A stretch of 64,000 bases of DNA from Amaranthus tricolor (GCF_026212465.1 NC_080050.1:30861070-30925069), one strand, 5' to 3'. Shown: positions 24,403-36,964, counted from the first letter of the stretch. A program made the numbers and translations. The notes: a model not told the origin generated them from the sequence alone.

Positions 24403-24839
24403 ACAAAGGTTGGATTATTTAGAAATAATATACAAAGGTTGGATTATTTGGAAATAATCAATAGTCGTATTGTACTCAGGATACGAACCATTTACTCTTT
24501 TATTCAAATAAAAAATAAAAGTATAAATATAATTATATTGTGCACAATGCAAAATATGATATAATGTACTTAATGTATATAACTATTCAGAGTGAAACGA
24601 AATATAACTATAATGTACAATTTATTTTTAAAATTTTAATTTCTTAATTATACAAATATGTCAGAAAATTTGATAAAGCCGTGCAATACACGGGCACTAC
24701 CAAATAATAAAATATATATAAAATTGTGGGCTGTATCCTGTAGTTACTCAAAGTCGGATGTTCGAATCCCAGAGACTGCATTTGGAATAGGTTTAAAGAT
24801 ACAAGTAGCCTTATTAGAAAAGAAATTCAGAAAACCTTA

Positions 24840-25081
24840 AACCCACTACTTTCATTTCGCCTCCACTGCGGCGGCGGCACTGCCTCCACCACCTCTTGTC
24901 TTCGCGCCTCACCAGCGGTCATTGCCTCTCTTTCTGTACGTTCTTTGATCAAATTTCAGATTGGTTTTCCTTTGATTATACAATATTAGGTTATATTGCT
25001 TTCTGGGTTCCATGATTATTATTGTAATTTAAAATTTTCTGTATTTCATGGATTATAGGGATTGTAATTTAGACAGTGAAG
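24840..25081 (+). other. PWP1 5' UTR with probable leader intron
   Basis: A GC-richer stretch (GCGGCGGCGGCACTGCC near 24870) followed by CTTTCTGTACGT, a usable donor at 24936, and GATTATAGGG, a usable acceptor at 25058, just upstream of the PWP1 start codon. This suggests a leader exon, a 123-base intron and a short second leader part. Inferred from splice signals and composition only. Confidence 0.45.
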
Positions 25082-28000
25082 ATGATTGCGGCAATTTCAT
25101 GGGTTCCAAAGGGAGTTGCTAAATCAGTACCTGAAGTTGCTGAACTTCCCTCTAAAGAAGAAATTGAAGAGATGCTTCAAAGCGGTGCTCTTGATGCAGT
25201 GTAATCCTTTTCTTTCATATTTACGGTTTAATTTTTGTTTCGATTATTTATGTTGAATTTAGAAATCTTAAAATTGATTTATTTATTTTTCTTGTTAATG
25301 GGAAATTGAGGAAAATCAAGGGTGTAGTTGTTTTTTGAATATGTATACAGTTTTGGGTTAGTTCTCTTGTTTCATGGGCATAGATTTCTTGTTTTGTGTT
25401 GCTGTCTTGTTAGACAGCATATATTAGTCTTGTAATATATGTTGATTGTTGGCCTATTTAGTCTGGAAGTTAGACAAAGGAATAACTGTATTTTATGTTT
25501 GATTTGTTTTATTGTATGTTGATCATAGCTTCTATGAGCGGGATACACGGGTATGAATATGATGATGATGATGATTTTTGTTTTATTGTAGATTGTTTGG
25601 AGCTTGGTAGCACACTCTCGAGGCACTGCTTGTAATGCACACATAGTATTTTAACTTCAATTCGGTTAAATTGTGATTGTTTGAAGCTCGGTAGTCCATA
25701 GCATAAACTCGCCCGCGCGTCATTGCATAGCTCCATGTTTTCGAGTTTTTTCTTTTCTTAGTTCTTGTTCAAGTATCTAGTGATGATATTAGGGATAACT
25801 GTATGTAACTTTGGTTTTTCTTGTTGATTGTTGGCCTATTTTGCTGGAAGGTGAAAAGGGGATGACTGTAGTTTGACTTAGATTTTTCTTGTTTCGCCCA
25901 TTTGTTAAGTTATTGTGTAAGTTCCATCAGACTGATGCTTTTCTCATGTGGTAGAGATGGCGAGGATGATGATGGAGACATGGATTTGGATACTTCCAAG
26001 GAGATTGATGAAGCTCTACTTGCATCAGCTGCTGCCCAGGCACTTGGCAAGGAATCTAATGATATAGCAGATGCTTTTAAGGAACTTGACATGGACCATT
26101 ATGACGACGATGATGAAGATGGTACATCCTGTGAAATATTTCCATTGCTATATATACTGCCAGGATTTTTTGTTTGTTAGTCTATGCTTACTTCTTAGCT
26201 GTTGACTTCATTTGTTTTGTGCCATATCTTTGGGCATCAAGACGAGTTTCTTGATCTATATCTTACGTTGTGAAAATTAGGCATTTTCAGTAAAGGGCTT
26301 GGTGATGCTTATTATCCCAGTAATGAGTTGGACCCTTACTTGAAGGATAAGGATGTGAGTATGACACTTCATATGTTGCAATCTAGGTTCATTAGTCTAC
26401 CATATATATGCTGAAATTTTTTTTTTTTTTCTTACTAGGATGATGATTCAGAAGAAGAGGAGGATTTGTTCATAAGAGCAGAGGATTCAGTAATCGTTTG
26501 TGCTCGTAATGATGAAGAAATCAGTCAGCTTGAGGTACATTGTGAACTTAACCTTTTCTGTTGCATCTGAGATGCGTAGTTATTGAAACAGTTTGTTGCT
26601 TGAATAGAGCTACCCAGGCAGGGTATTGGACTGATGTGAATATGCATGTCTATGTGCAAACGCACCAGTGCACTTCATTAAGTTCTGATTTACGTCTAGT
26701 CTTAGAATATTGATGTTTATTAATATCCTTCATTCGTTTCTTTTTGTTATAGCCTATGGGTGTACACAATTTTTTCCTCCTTTTTCTGTTGCTGTCTTTT
26801 TCTTCTTATGGACAGGGAAGAGGTATGTGGATGTATGCAGGTTTTCATTGGCTCAACCTATACTAATTGATGGCATCTTAACATTCAGGTTTATATCCTA
26901 GAGGAAACTGAAGATGGTCCGAACTTGTATGTTCACCATGATATTATTATTTCAGCATTCCCTTTGTCCACGGCATGGCTTGATTGCCCATTAAAGGGCG
27001 GAGAAAAAGGTGTGATAATAATTCCTTATAAATTTAGGTGATTGGATTTGAAATATTAACTTGTCTAGTATTTTACTTTTTGGCTATTGTTGGACTTTTG
27101 TTGGAAGTTGTAGATTTAGATGTGAGGCGTCATACAAATTAAATGAATATGGTACCCAAATTTCCAAATTTTGGTCCTGGCTTTCATGGTTTCTGTTAGA
27201 TTGTCCGTTAATATTGCTTGATTGTCCATTAATATTGCTTGTTCTATTCAGTTGACTTCTTAAATCATGTACACGTCTTATTTTATGTAACGTTGTAGAT
27301 AATATTTGCAGACAAGTGTAAATACCAAGTGTAATGATGTAAGGTTGCATATATTCAACCTTTCAAACTAGGTATTAACAATTTTGTTGTTTGGTTGGTT
27401 TGACTAAAATATTAGTGCATTTGTTTTGCTTATGTGGCTATAAATTTGTTTCTTCAATTTTTTCGGCTACAATTTTACTTCATAATTGGAATTTGCTACT
27501 TCGAGGGGTGCGTTTTATACGTTTTTTGCGCATCATGCTTTTTGTGCTTGTGATTTCTTAGGAGCAAGTTTTTTTAAGTAATCTTTCATAGAAGATCAAT
27601 TATGATGAACTAGGAGACTAAAGAGAGAAAAAGTTGGAATTATTACTAAGTTGTCTGCACAATAAAAGCAGCCCCAAAAGCTTGATTCTGAAATATTTTA
27701 CCTTTAAAATTTTGTTTCCACCTTTGGCAGGAAATTTCATCGCTGTTGGTTCAATGGAACCTTCAATTGAAATATGGGATCTTGATATTGTAAGTGGCTC
27801 AAGTTAGTCTTTGATTTTATGAAACTGTAGCTAAAGGAAGCTATGGAAGTAGTGGAGTGAATTTTGTGTTTTCTTTTCTAATTACCGCTGCAGATTGATG
27901 AAGTCGAACCATCACTAGTGTTAGGCGGTATTGTTGAGAAGAAGAAAAAAGGAAAGAAGGTAATCTGTTGGACATCCTCAGTTTATACACTGTGATTTGC

Positions 28001-31000
28001 TTTTATTTTCAATACAATTCATTTACTCTTAGTTGAATGGCGATTCTTATGCAATTAGCAGTGTAGGTATTCATTGATGCTCAGCAGTTTGTTGCGTGTG
28101 GCTTAGAGAATTGGTTTCTGTTTGTGATATTGAAAAACATGGTGCATGATTCTATACAATATTCTTGCAAAATATAATCACAGGATTGTTATTACATATC
28201 TGTACCTATCGAACTTATGGATTCTTTGACCAGAAAATTTGAAATAAGAGTTGATATGTGTTTCGTTGTACTCTCTCCGTTCCAAATTGATTAGTCTTTT
28301 CGTTACAGTTTGCTCTAAGTTGATGTATCCGGTTTACTTTTTTCCATTTGTGGCAACTGTTTTCTCTTTCTCTCTTTCTTACACCCCTCCATTTCATTAT
28401 CTCTGTTCCTTCATTCCCTCCTTTTCTCTTTCTCTCTCTCTCTCTCTCTCACTCGCTGTCCCACTACCGTCTTGCTACAATTAAGGGGTACATCAATTTG
28501 AAACAGGGTGAATATGCGATGAATTTGTTATAGACTCATACCCGATTACACGGCAGCTGGATATATTGTTATAGTCCAGAAATTGTACCCAGTCTTTTTG
28601 CCTGGATGTGACGGTTTGTAGAGTTCCAACTATGAGACTCTAACCTGATTGGTTTAAGTGCTGACCTTCATTTAAGTTTTTAATTTAATATTATCTCTAA
28701 ATATTTGGACTAATTTTTGGTGCTTCTGCTGACCACTTCTTATAGAAATCTATCAAGTACAAAGATGGCAGTCATACTGACTCTGTTCTTGGCCTTGCCT
28801 GGAACAAGGAGTTCAGGTCTGAGGTCTTCTTTCCTTTTTGTGTCTTTCTAATCTATGCCAGCAGAATACTTAATGACAACTGTCTCTTGCTATCATTTTC
28901 CGTATACATCAGGAATATACTTGCTAGTGCCAGTGCAGACAAACAAGTAAAGATATGGGATGTGGCTACTGGAACGTGCAGTATTACCATGGAACACCAC
29001 ACAGACAAGGCAAGTATCACACCGTAGTAATTTATTATTTCCCGTCTATTTCAGAATGCTTAATTACTTATCTTGATTGACAATAAACATGAATAATAGA
29101 AGATTCCAAGCAATATGCGTTGGTAAATGTAAACTGATTGCAAATGTTTCTATTAGAAAATTAGTATTGACTGCCGGAAAGCTCCAAAGTTCTAGCAATA
29201 AATCAGAATAATTCTTACCAAATACTATTATTAAACACAAATTCTTGTATGAGACGGTCTCACCGTGAGACGTGCCCCATATTTGTGTTAAATAGGCCAA
29301 TAATAGAAACTTTTAGCATAATGAACCTTTTATATGGACTCGTCTCACGGTGAGACGGTCGTCATACAAGAGGGGCTGATTATTAAAAAGTTCCGACTTG
29401 ATACTGCTTTCTAGTTTGGAGAGGGAGCAAAACTCTCCTGTGGGCTATGATGCTACTTCTTTCTCTACTTTTTAAATTAATCCTCCTTAGTATGTATCTC
29501 TTGATTATTATTTCTTGATCACTACCACTCATCCAAACAAAGGATTGCAATCTTAAGCACTACCTAGCTGAAGTCCATCCCATTAACTTACTTTAATTAT
29601 AAATCTCTAATAATTGCCCCTTGTTTTCTTCCTTGTATATTTGAACACAAGTAATGGCTGATATTAATTCTTTTAATTGGCAATCACCTCAAATTATGAA
29701 ATTCTCAAGTCAAAAACTCGATAACTTTTGTAAAATGGAATGCTTGTGAAAGAATTCAAACTAGAAAAAAACAAAACAACTTCTAATAACTTCTTACCGC
29801 GCTTTCTGAAGTATTATTTTGTATTTGTGTCTTGCAGGTTCAAGCTGTTGCTTTTAGCCATCATGAACCACAAGTTCTTCTAAGTGGATCTTTTGATCAT
29901 ACAATTGTCATGGTAATAAAAATCTATACCTATGCTTATATATTTATATAATCTTGGTAATGGCGTTGCCTTGGAATATTTTACTTTGCAAAAATCTAAA
30001 AGAAACAATCATGGGTGTGTTGTAGAATTCCTTTATTCCGTTGTGGCTCTTTTCCTCATTCTTTTAGTATGTTTCAATGTGACCACCGTAATCGTCCACC
30101 GTCCACAATACGCTTAATGCAATACTCTTTACATAGTGATTGTTATTATTTACCTTCTCCCTATTCCTTTTGAAGCGTCCTCTCAATATTTTTATTCATA
30201 TGCCACTTTAAACAAGTAAAAATAGAGCTTACATTTTTTTATTATCGAAAATGAAACACCATGGTGTTTGCCACTTTTGGTGGGTGAAAGAGATGATATT
30301 GCTCGTATGGGTGAGACTAGATTTTGGGGTTAGAGCTGACACCGATCATGTAGGATGATTTTGTAAGCTTTTGCTGTTCTTTCTAATGGGATCATTTGAC
30401 TGTTGCAGAAAGACGGAAGGAATCCTGCCCACTCTGGATATAGGTGGTGTGTTGCCGCTGATGTTGAGAGCTTGGCATGGGACCCACATACAAAGCACTC
30501 TTTTGTTGTTAGTGTTATCTCATCTTGACTAATCTAATAATTTCGTCTTACATAATGTGAAATTTTCACGCTTTAACTGATTCAAAATGGGAAATTCCAG
30601 GTTAGTCTTGAAAATGGTATGATCCAAGGTTTTGACATTCGAACAGCAAGTTCTGACTCAGATTCCGATTTGAAGCCTATTTTCACTCTTCATGCACACG
30701 ACAAAGCTGCCAGCTCTATCTCATATAATACTTCTATTCCCAACGTATGGTTTTTTTTTGTACATGACCGTATCGTGCTCTTCTACCTCATCACTATGCC
30801 TTATTATTTTTTCTTTCGTTTCTTTCTGTAGCTACTTGCTAGCGGCTCTATTGATAAAACGGTTAAACTATGGGATTTGTCAAATAACCAGCCTTCATGT
30901 GTTGCTTCTAAGAATCCAAAAGCTGTGAGTATTTCTTGCTAGTACTTCCTTTTTTCACCGATCATTTTCTGTGGGGCGTGGATATGAGGGCAAATGCTTG

Positions 31001-31649
31001 TTGCTGCAGTTGGCTTCTTTTTTTTGAAAGAAACCTAATAATTCATTGATAAAAATGTCATACGTCATCTACAACAGAGTGATAATCGATCAAATACATA
31101 ACAATTTTAATCAAACAAAAATTTATATTGAAAAAGTCACTATCATTATAAAGTAGATCTAACACTAGAGCATTCTCTCCATCACATTATTGTTTAATAC
31201 AACCTTCTCCGAGGGGGTCTTGAGATTGGTGTGGCTTTGAAATAGAGATAAGTTTGATACTATTGACTGTAATAGCCGAACTGACATCCGTGATGTCACT
31301 GAAGCAGCTGCCTTTTGTTGGTCAAAGAATGTCGTGACTCAAACATGCGAGTTCATCTATGTCAACAACTTGATTCTTTTTCTTTGTTATTCTACAGGGA
31401 GCCGTCTTTTCCGTCTCTTTCTCTGAAGAAAACCCTCTTTGGCTTGCTATTGGTGGTTCCAAGGGAAAATTAGAAGTGAGCTTCTCGTTATCTAAAAAAC
31501 TGCTAACAATCATTTTATCGTTGTATTCCTTAGTTTTAATAACGGCACATGTTCTGACTTCGAGCAATGCTGAATTGCAGGTGTGGGATACATCTTCTGA
31601 AGCTGGAGTTGCTAAGAAGTATACGAATAATAACGCTAAGAAGTCTTAG
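25082..31649 (+). CDS. PWP1: Periodic tryptophan protein 1 homologue (WD40), 15 coding exons
   Basis: Exons 25082-25200, 25955-26121, 26281-26354, 26439-26534, 26889-27009, 27731-27789, 27894-27959, 28746-28816, 28913-29009, 29838-29912, 30409-30507, 30601-30744, 30832-30924, 31398-31475 and 31581-31649 join to 475 codons plus stop without a frame break. The N-terminus (IAAISWVPKGVAK) and the acidic Asp/Glu blocks at about 41-55 and 90-100 are typical of PWP1. WD repeats end in IWDLD (about 208), KIWDVATG (about 273), KLWDLSN (about 410) and VWDTSS (about 455). PWP1 is a nuclear/nucleolar WD40 protein linked to ribosome biogenesis and chromatin in yeast and animals; the plant role is inferred from family. 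Length fits the family. The intron after 29009 uses a GC donor. Introns 1 and 9 contain a LINE stub and a MITE. Confidence 0.95.
25503..25590 (+). mobile_element. 60-bp LINE 3' stub in PWP1 intron 1, with 14-bp target duplication
   Basis: The 14 bases TTTGTTTTATTGTA occur at 25503-25516 and again at 25577-25590. Between them are 60 bases that carry only the last part of an RTE LINE 3' UTR (ATGAGCGGGATACACGGGTA) and a GATGATGAT tail. This is an extreme 5' truncation during target-primed reverse transcription. Confidence 0.85.
28429..28450 (+). repeat. (TC)n microsatellite in PWP1 intron 7
   Basis: Eleven uninterrupted TC units inside a longer pyrimidine-rich stretch (28355-28470). The CTCTCTCCGTTCCAAATTGA just upstream at about 28270-28290 resembles a Stowaway end, so the tract may lie in an old MITE. 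Confidence 0.8.
29010..29015 (+). promoter_or_regulatory. PWP1: Non-canonical GC splice donor (GCAAGT) of PWP1 intron 9
   Basis: Exon 9 ends GACAAG and the intron starts GCAAGT, the standard context of the rare GC-AG class. The acceptor is TGTCTTGCAG at 29828-29837. Joining here keeps the WD40 frame (HHTDK then VQAVAF). There is no GT nearby that keeps the frame. Confidence 0.85.
29243..29374. mobile_element. GAGAC-type MITE in PWP1 intron 9, about 132 bp
   Basis: The ends are inverted copies: CTTGTATGAGACGGTCTCAC then CGTGAGACG on the left, and on the right, in reverse, CTTGTATGACGACCGTCTCA then CCGTGAGACG. It is the compact member of a family whose larger relatives are at 36965-37325 and 43300-44515. 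Confidence 0.7.
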
Positions 31650-32576
31650 TTTGATTACTTAGAAGATTTTAGAGTAGCCGACAAAAAATTTTGTTCCTCT
31701 TGAAGTTCTTAGTTCCTTTGCGTTCAGTGTGCCTGTTTGTGTATCATAGAAGTATTTTTTTGGGTTAAGATAGGCTTTCCCGCTCATTTTTTCTCGAAAG
31801 AAAAATTTGAGCGACCTTTTGTTGTGTGACAGAAATCAAAGTTTGTAACTTATGCTCAATTTTTTCTATTTAGGTTTTCCTCGATATAAGTAATCCTTTT
31901 AAATAAGTTTTCCCCACACATTATTAACGACAGTTGACAGTGATTCAAATAGGAGTATAGGACCATCATCACAGCATTTGCCATTAAAATACTTAGAAGT
32001 AAACAAGCTAGTTTGCAGGCAACTTTCACATTCACTAAAGCAACCACATTATTAATCATAATTTGTGCATAAAAATTTCATCTAAAATATTTTAAGTTTT
32101 AATATGCAAAAGCTTTAAATTTAATTTTAATTTAAGTAAAAAGTAACAAACAATATAAAATAATAGTAGCACTTTGCATTTCACATTTTTGCACAAATTT
32201 TGTTTTCAATAAAATTCTCTCCACCCCATTTATAAACAAACACAAATTATTATATGAAGATTTGATCATATAAGCACTCTATATTTATATTTGTTTTAAT
32301 ATCAAATACTCCTAGTTTTTATAGTTTAACTAATAAAATACTCCTCCATTGAGTGAAATTTATAAATCTAAAGATACATCGTATCAACACTTTAATCCTC
32401 CGCTACAAAACCTTTGCTTTCATCTCATTCTCCATACAAGGAGTACAAGTATATTGACTACTTTGTCCGTTGTTAATTGTTATAGTCAATCATTATCATT
32501 AGTTAAAAACCCAACAAATTTTGTCATTCGATAAAGGTTTTACCCATCTGAATCCGTCGAATTGAATCATCATTCG
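31650..32576. other. Intergenic region between PWP1 and the NRAMP gene
   Basis: PWP1 3' UTR on the left and NRAMP promoter and 5' UTR on the right; both genes are on the plus strand. No further gene. The NRAMP leader is probably the CATCTGAATCCGTCG stretch near 32546-32560. Confidence 0.5.
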
Positions 32577-35500
32577 ATGAATTCAACAGCAGAATTCAAC
32601 GATGAAGACAAATCTGCAGAATCCAATCGCCTATTATCCCCAAATCAATCATCAAAATCAATCGAATTAGAACTAGAGGTAGCGTATGAATCCAGCGACA
32701 AGATAATTATAGAAGATTTCGATGTAGAATCGCTAAATGACTACTCAATTCCAGGACCCTTTTCATGGAAGAAACTATGGCGATTTACAGGACCTGGGTT
32801 TTTAATGAGTATAGCATTTTTAGATCCGGGTAATTTAGAAGGTGATCTACAAGCAGGTGCCATTGCTGGGTATTCTTTACTTTGGTTATTGCTTTGGGCT
32901 ACTGTTATGGGTCTTTTGATTCAGCTTCTTTCTGCTCGAATTGGGGTTGCTACTGGTAAACATTTGGCTGAACTTTGTAGAGAAGAATACCCTAATTGGG
33001 CTCGTTATTTGTTATGGATTATGGCGGAAATTGCCCTAATTGGAGCTGATATTCAGGAAGTCATTGGAAGTGCTATTGCTATTCAGATACTTAGTCGTGG
33101 GGTTTTACCTCTTTGGGTTGGTGTTGTTATTACTGCTTCTGATTGGTTAGTTTTTGTTTTTCTTCTTACATTTTGTGTCGGTTTTGGTGTACTTCTGTTA
33201 TGTTCATCCTGATTTATCTATGTTTGATTTTAAAATTGCATTCCTTATGTGAATTGGGTGTTTAATAATCAACACCTCTGTTATTTGTTGGGAACTCATA
33301 TCCGTCATGGGTATGTGCTTTGGAAAAAGACATTTTTGGTAGCAATTATTGTGTCCAAGGGTACTATCCGTGTGTGAGTGTCGAGGATCCGACAAGGGTA
33401 CTTGAGGTAAAATGAAAAGTTTGAGTAACAAAGTCGAAAACAACGCTTAGATTTGCAAAAACAAACTAAAAGAATGCTCATATTTGTGCTCTTTTAGGTG
33501 TTTTTTGAGAAGTTGGTCCACCAATTATTCTAATATAGGGTCTATATATCTAAAACTTGAACTGGAAGCTGGTGTACTTTTAACCCTTGAAGATTTATAG
33601 GGTTTAATAGAATCATTTTCTTTGTTTTAGTGTGTAAAACTGCTCATTATGATTCGATTGAGTAATGGTTGGTCCCTGTCTCTACATTGGGTTTTCCCGT
33701 TTGCCTTTCGTTTATGTTGGTTGTTTCAATTGGAGCTCAATGAAAGCCTCATTCTTTTGAAGTGTTGGTGAGGATTATGTGGAATTGTAGAATTAGTTTT
33801 TTTTAACTGAGTGTAAAGCAACCTTGTGACTTCATTTCATTCATACCAACTACAGATGCTAGGTGTACCTTTCTTGCCTTTTTTTTGTTTTAGAGGCAGT
33901 GGACTATATGCATATCATTGTTTGAATACTTTTGATTTCGCTCGCTTGTTTTTTGATCGTAAAATCGTAGATTAGAATCGTGATTTTAATCACAATGTTT
34001 CAAGGTATGAAATACTAGCTTATAGTTGACGTTTTAAATCTTTGTTGTGAACAGTTTCATGTTTTTATTTCTTGAGAACTATGGAGTGAGGAAACTAGAA
34101 GGTGTTTTTGCAGTTCTGATTGGAACAATGGCTATGTCATTTGCTTGGATGTTTGCTGATGCAAAGCCCAGCGGAAAGGAACTTCTCATTGGTAATGTAT
34201 TCTATGATATATTTTCTGAGTCATAGTTGTTTCCCAGGAGCCTAGTGCATAACACGACAAGACTGTTGTTGCAGGTATTTTAGTGCCAAAACTTAGCTCA
34301 AAAACTATCAGGCAAGCTGTTGGAGTTGTTGGTTGTGTCATAATGCCTCACAATGTTTTCTTGCATTCTGCCTTGGTGCAATCAAGGAAGATAGACACCA
34401 ACAAGAAGGGGCAGGTTCAGGAGGCAATCAACTATTACTCGATTGAGTCCTCACTGGCCCTTCTCGTGTCTTTCATGATCAATTTATTTGTAACTACTGT
34501 ATTTGCTAAGGGGTTTTACGGAACTAAACAAGCAAGTAGTATCGGCTTAGTAAATGCTGGACAATATTTGGAAGAGAAATATGGAGGAGGGCTATTGCCG
34601 ATTCTCTACATATGGGGCATTGGGTTATTGTCTGCTGGGCAGAGTAGCACCATAACGGGCACTTATGCTGGGCAGTTCATTATGGGAGGTTTTCTCGACC
34701 TCCGTTTGAAGAAATGGCTAAGGGCTTTGATCACACGAAGTTTTGCTATTGTGCCAACTATGATTGTAGCTTTAGTTTTTAATACTTCTGAGGCGACATT
34801 GGATGTATTAAATGAGTGGCTCAATGTGCTTCAGTCTATGCAAATCCCTTTTGCTCTTATTCCACTTCTTACTTTGGTGGCAAAAGAACAAGTGATGGCT
34901 TCTTTCCGGATAGGACCCATTTTGGAGGTATGTGACTCACTTTTCTGCTTTTTATGTTATGCATACTGCATGGTTAATTCTACGTCAAGTATTTTGTTGT
35001 GCTTTAAGGATTTGACGCTATTTTTTTGCTTGAGATTACCTGTGAGACCAATCTTCTGTCTTCCTTTATGGGTATGAGTAGCTGCTTTCGTTCCCTCCCC
35101 AGACCCTGATAATAGAAACTATGAGCGGGATACACTAAGTATGTATGTATGATGATGATGACCAATCTTCTGTCTAAGGGACAATGAACTCATTACATAA
35201 CTCCTCCCATCATCCTCACATATACCCTCTCTTTTATTAACCAATGTCCTTGCTGCTATTGACTTGTTCAATTTGACTAGAATGTGTTTGATGTTGTTGA
35301 GTAATTTTAATAAAAACATACTACACCTTGTCCTTGCAACATGTAAGCGTTTTTTGGGTCTTCCTCTTGTCCTCATCTGTAGGTTTATGAGTGTCTTTAG
35401 GAGGGTCTTTGACAATTTTCTCAATGGATGCTTCATCAAGAGCAGGTTATAATTTGTCACATGATTTACTAATCTCCTTGAGAATCAATAAAAGTGAAGT

Positions 35501-36170
35501 GTAATCGGTTTCTAGCTATTCCATTTTGAGAGAATAGCAAATTTAAAAGGCGAATCAGCTAGCAGACTATGCTATACTGACCAAGGATATAATGTAAATT
35601 CGACTTTCTTTGGTAGGCCATATCTGCTGTTAGCATATATTCTATTTGATCATTCCATTTTCCTATAAACATGATAATTTTGTCGGAACACTTGTACTTG
35701 GCTATACTCTACCGATGCCATTTTAAGATATCTTGAGTTGTCTTAAAGTTATCTTTTGCTTTGCCTGATGCCAGAATGACTGCTAGTTTATTTTGTGTGA
35801 CACTTAACAATTTTCCTTGCCTGTACGTCTCTTCATTTTTCGTGTTTATAGACAATTCAATCCACCCTTTTATAAACCCTAGATTAACAGGATTTGAATG
35901 CAATCAGAATGCAAATCATACTTTTCTTTTTTCCCCTTTCTGTAGAGGATATCATGGACTGTGGCTGCACTTGTCATCGTGATTAATGGCTATCTCCTTT
36001 TTGATTTCTTCGTATCCGAAGTGAAAGGATTCTTGTTCGGATCTTTAGTCTGTGTAGGAACAGTTTTATATGTGACATTCATCGTTTACCTCGTCACTCG
36101 TGATGGTACACTTTCTTCAACATGGTCTTCTTTGAAATCTGCCAATAGCTCTATTTGTGTTGGTAATTAG
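32577..36170 (+). CDS. NRAMP: NRAMP divalent metal transporter (NRAMP2/3/4 clade)
   Basis: Exons 32577-33145, 34055-34191, 34275-34927 and 35946-36170 join to 527 codons plus stop. A TTG at 32562 is in frame, but the first ATG is at 32577 and is preferred. The acidic N-terminus is followed by the conserved core: the DPGN metal-binding motif at about 83-86 in TM1, MPHN at 259-262 in TM6, and the family transport signature [14 protein letters not shown] at 357-370. Four exons and about 510-530 residues fit the plant NRAMP2/3/4/5 group, which moves Fe and Mn across vacuolar or trans-Golgi membranes by proton coupling. Which paralogue this is cannot be decided by eye. Intron 3 (34928-35945) holds a LINE stub. 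All metal-site residues that can be judged are intact. Confidence 0.95.
35046..35175 (+). mobile_element. 98-bp LINE 3' stub in NRAMP intron 3, with 16-bp target duplication
   Basis: GACCAATCTTCTGTCT is present at 35046-35061 and exactly repeated at 35160-35175. The 98 bases between them are the 3' UTR of the RTE LINE family (CCCCAGACCCTG, ATGAGCGGGATACAC) and end in GATGATGAT. Same orientation as the host gene. The perfect duplication points to a fairly recent insertion. Confidence 0.92.
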
Positions 36171-36681
36171 CCAGGAACTCCTCGTCAATGGCAAGAATAT
36201 CAAGATCGACGAGTCCTTATATATGCAAACCAGCCCGGGTTGTGAACGCCACTAGTTTTGGTCCTTGTTTCCGTTTCCTGCCATTCCTTTCTGATCTTGA
36301 CGTGTTCAATTCGGATTCAATTCGTTCTTATTAGTCCGACTCCAGATTAAGTGACACCAGCAGCTCCAGCAAGTTAATTGCGAATGAGCGTATCAAGCAC
36401 AAAGGATATTGTGCAGTATAGAGATTTTGATACAGCGGACATACATTCAGCACTTTCCAGAACTGCCAGATTCTTAGATTATCAAGTATTCTTTCGGTAA
36501 AACCGACTTCTATTCTCAAAGTCGAATCCTGGAGGTTTGTTGTTGTACCATAATAATGCATCGTTTGTATCTTTTTTGTAGCCATTACAAATACTTGTAT
36601 GTTCTTGTTAACGGCAGTTATATCAATTGTGAAGAAGCTGAACCATAACCATGAATGCCTTTATACAAAGTCTTGTATAAA

Positions 36682-36723
<42 letters not shown>

Positions 36724-36960
36724 TACTCCATTCCAAAATACTTACAACATTTACTTATTCACGCAATCCAATTTACTAATTCAATTCTTAATGTCTATAA
36801 TTATGTATAATAAAAATTTATAAAAATTTTGATATTAATAATCTTTCGCATTAAGACGAATCAAATAAAATTTCACTTGACTATGTTTTTAACTTATAGA
36901 TTACAAATTAATCAAAAATTAAGGGAGATAAATAAATAGTGTTAATACTTTCAACACAAA
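36171..36960. other. NRAMP 3' flank, poly-A tract and MITE remnant
   Basis: NRAMP 3' UTR to about 36650, then an A homopolymer of about 37 bases (36684-36720). From 36726 to about 36950 lies a remnant of the 255-bp Stowaway-like family also seen at 59840 and 63160. Its left end CTCCATTCCAAAATACTTAC follows TA, and it shares the interior AAGACGAATCAAATAAAAT and TTCACTTGACTATG. The right TIR is missing. Confidence 0.6.
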
Positions 36961-36964
36961 TTTT

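Larger units (their letters stand above)
22980..24704 (+). mobile_element. Helitron-like element 1, degraded, with nested insertions
   Basis: The 5' end TCTATAACTATTACTAAAAC, preceded by A, is followed by GCTGACATCATCA and CTTACGTGTC, and matches the start of the better preserved element at 60117. The 3' region (GATAAAGCCGTGCAATACAC then GGGCACTAC) has the usual GC-rich Helitron terminal hairpin, but the CTAG end is lost. Interior blocks near 23200-23310 and 23830-24030 also match the second element. An LTR remnant (23318-23820) and a long-TIR element (24062-24402) interrupt it. No Rep/helicase gene is present, so it is non-autonomous. Confidence 0.65.

Noticed and set aside
24757..24785. B-box-like GATGTTCGAATCCC suggesting a tRNA or SINE
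   Set aside because: No cloverleaf can be drawn and no A-box lies at the right distance; at most a worn SINE trace.
32562..32576. TTG start adding five residues to the NRAMP protein
   Set aside because: Plant genes start at ATG; the first ATG at 32577 gives the expected N-terminus. The same applies to the TTG at 42109 for the cyclin.
36684..36720. Poly-A tract as evidence of a processed retrogene or LINE
   Set aside because: No gene copy or LINE sequence precedes it and no target duplication was seen; it is most simply a homopolymer next to a MITE.
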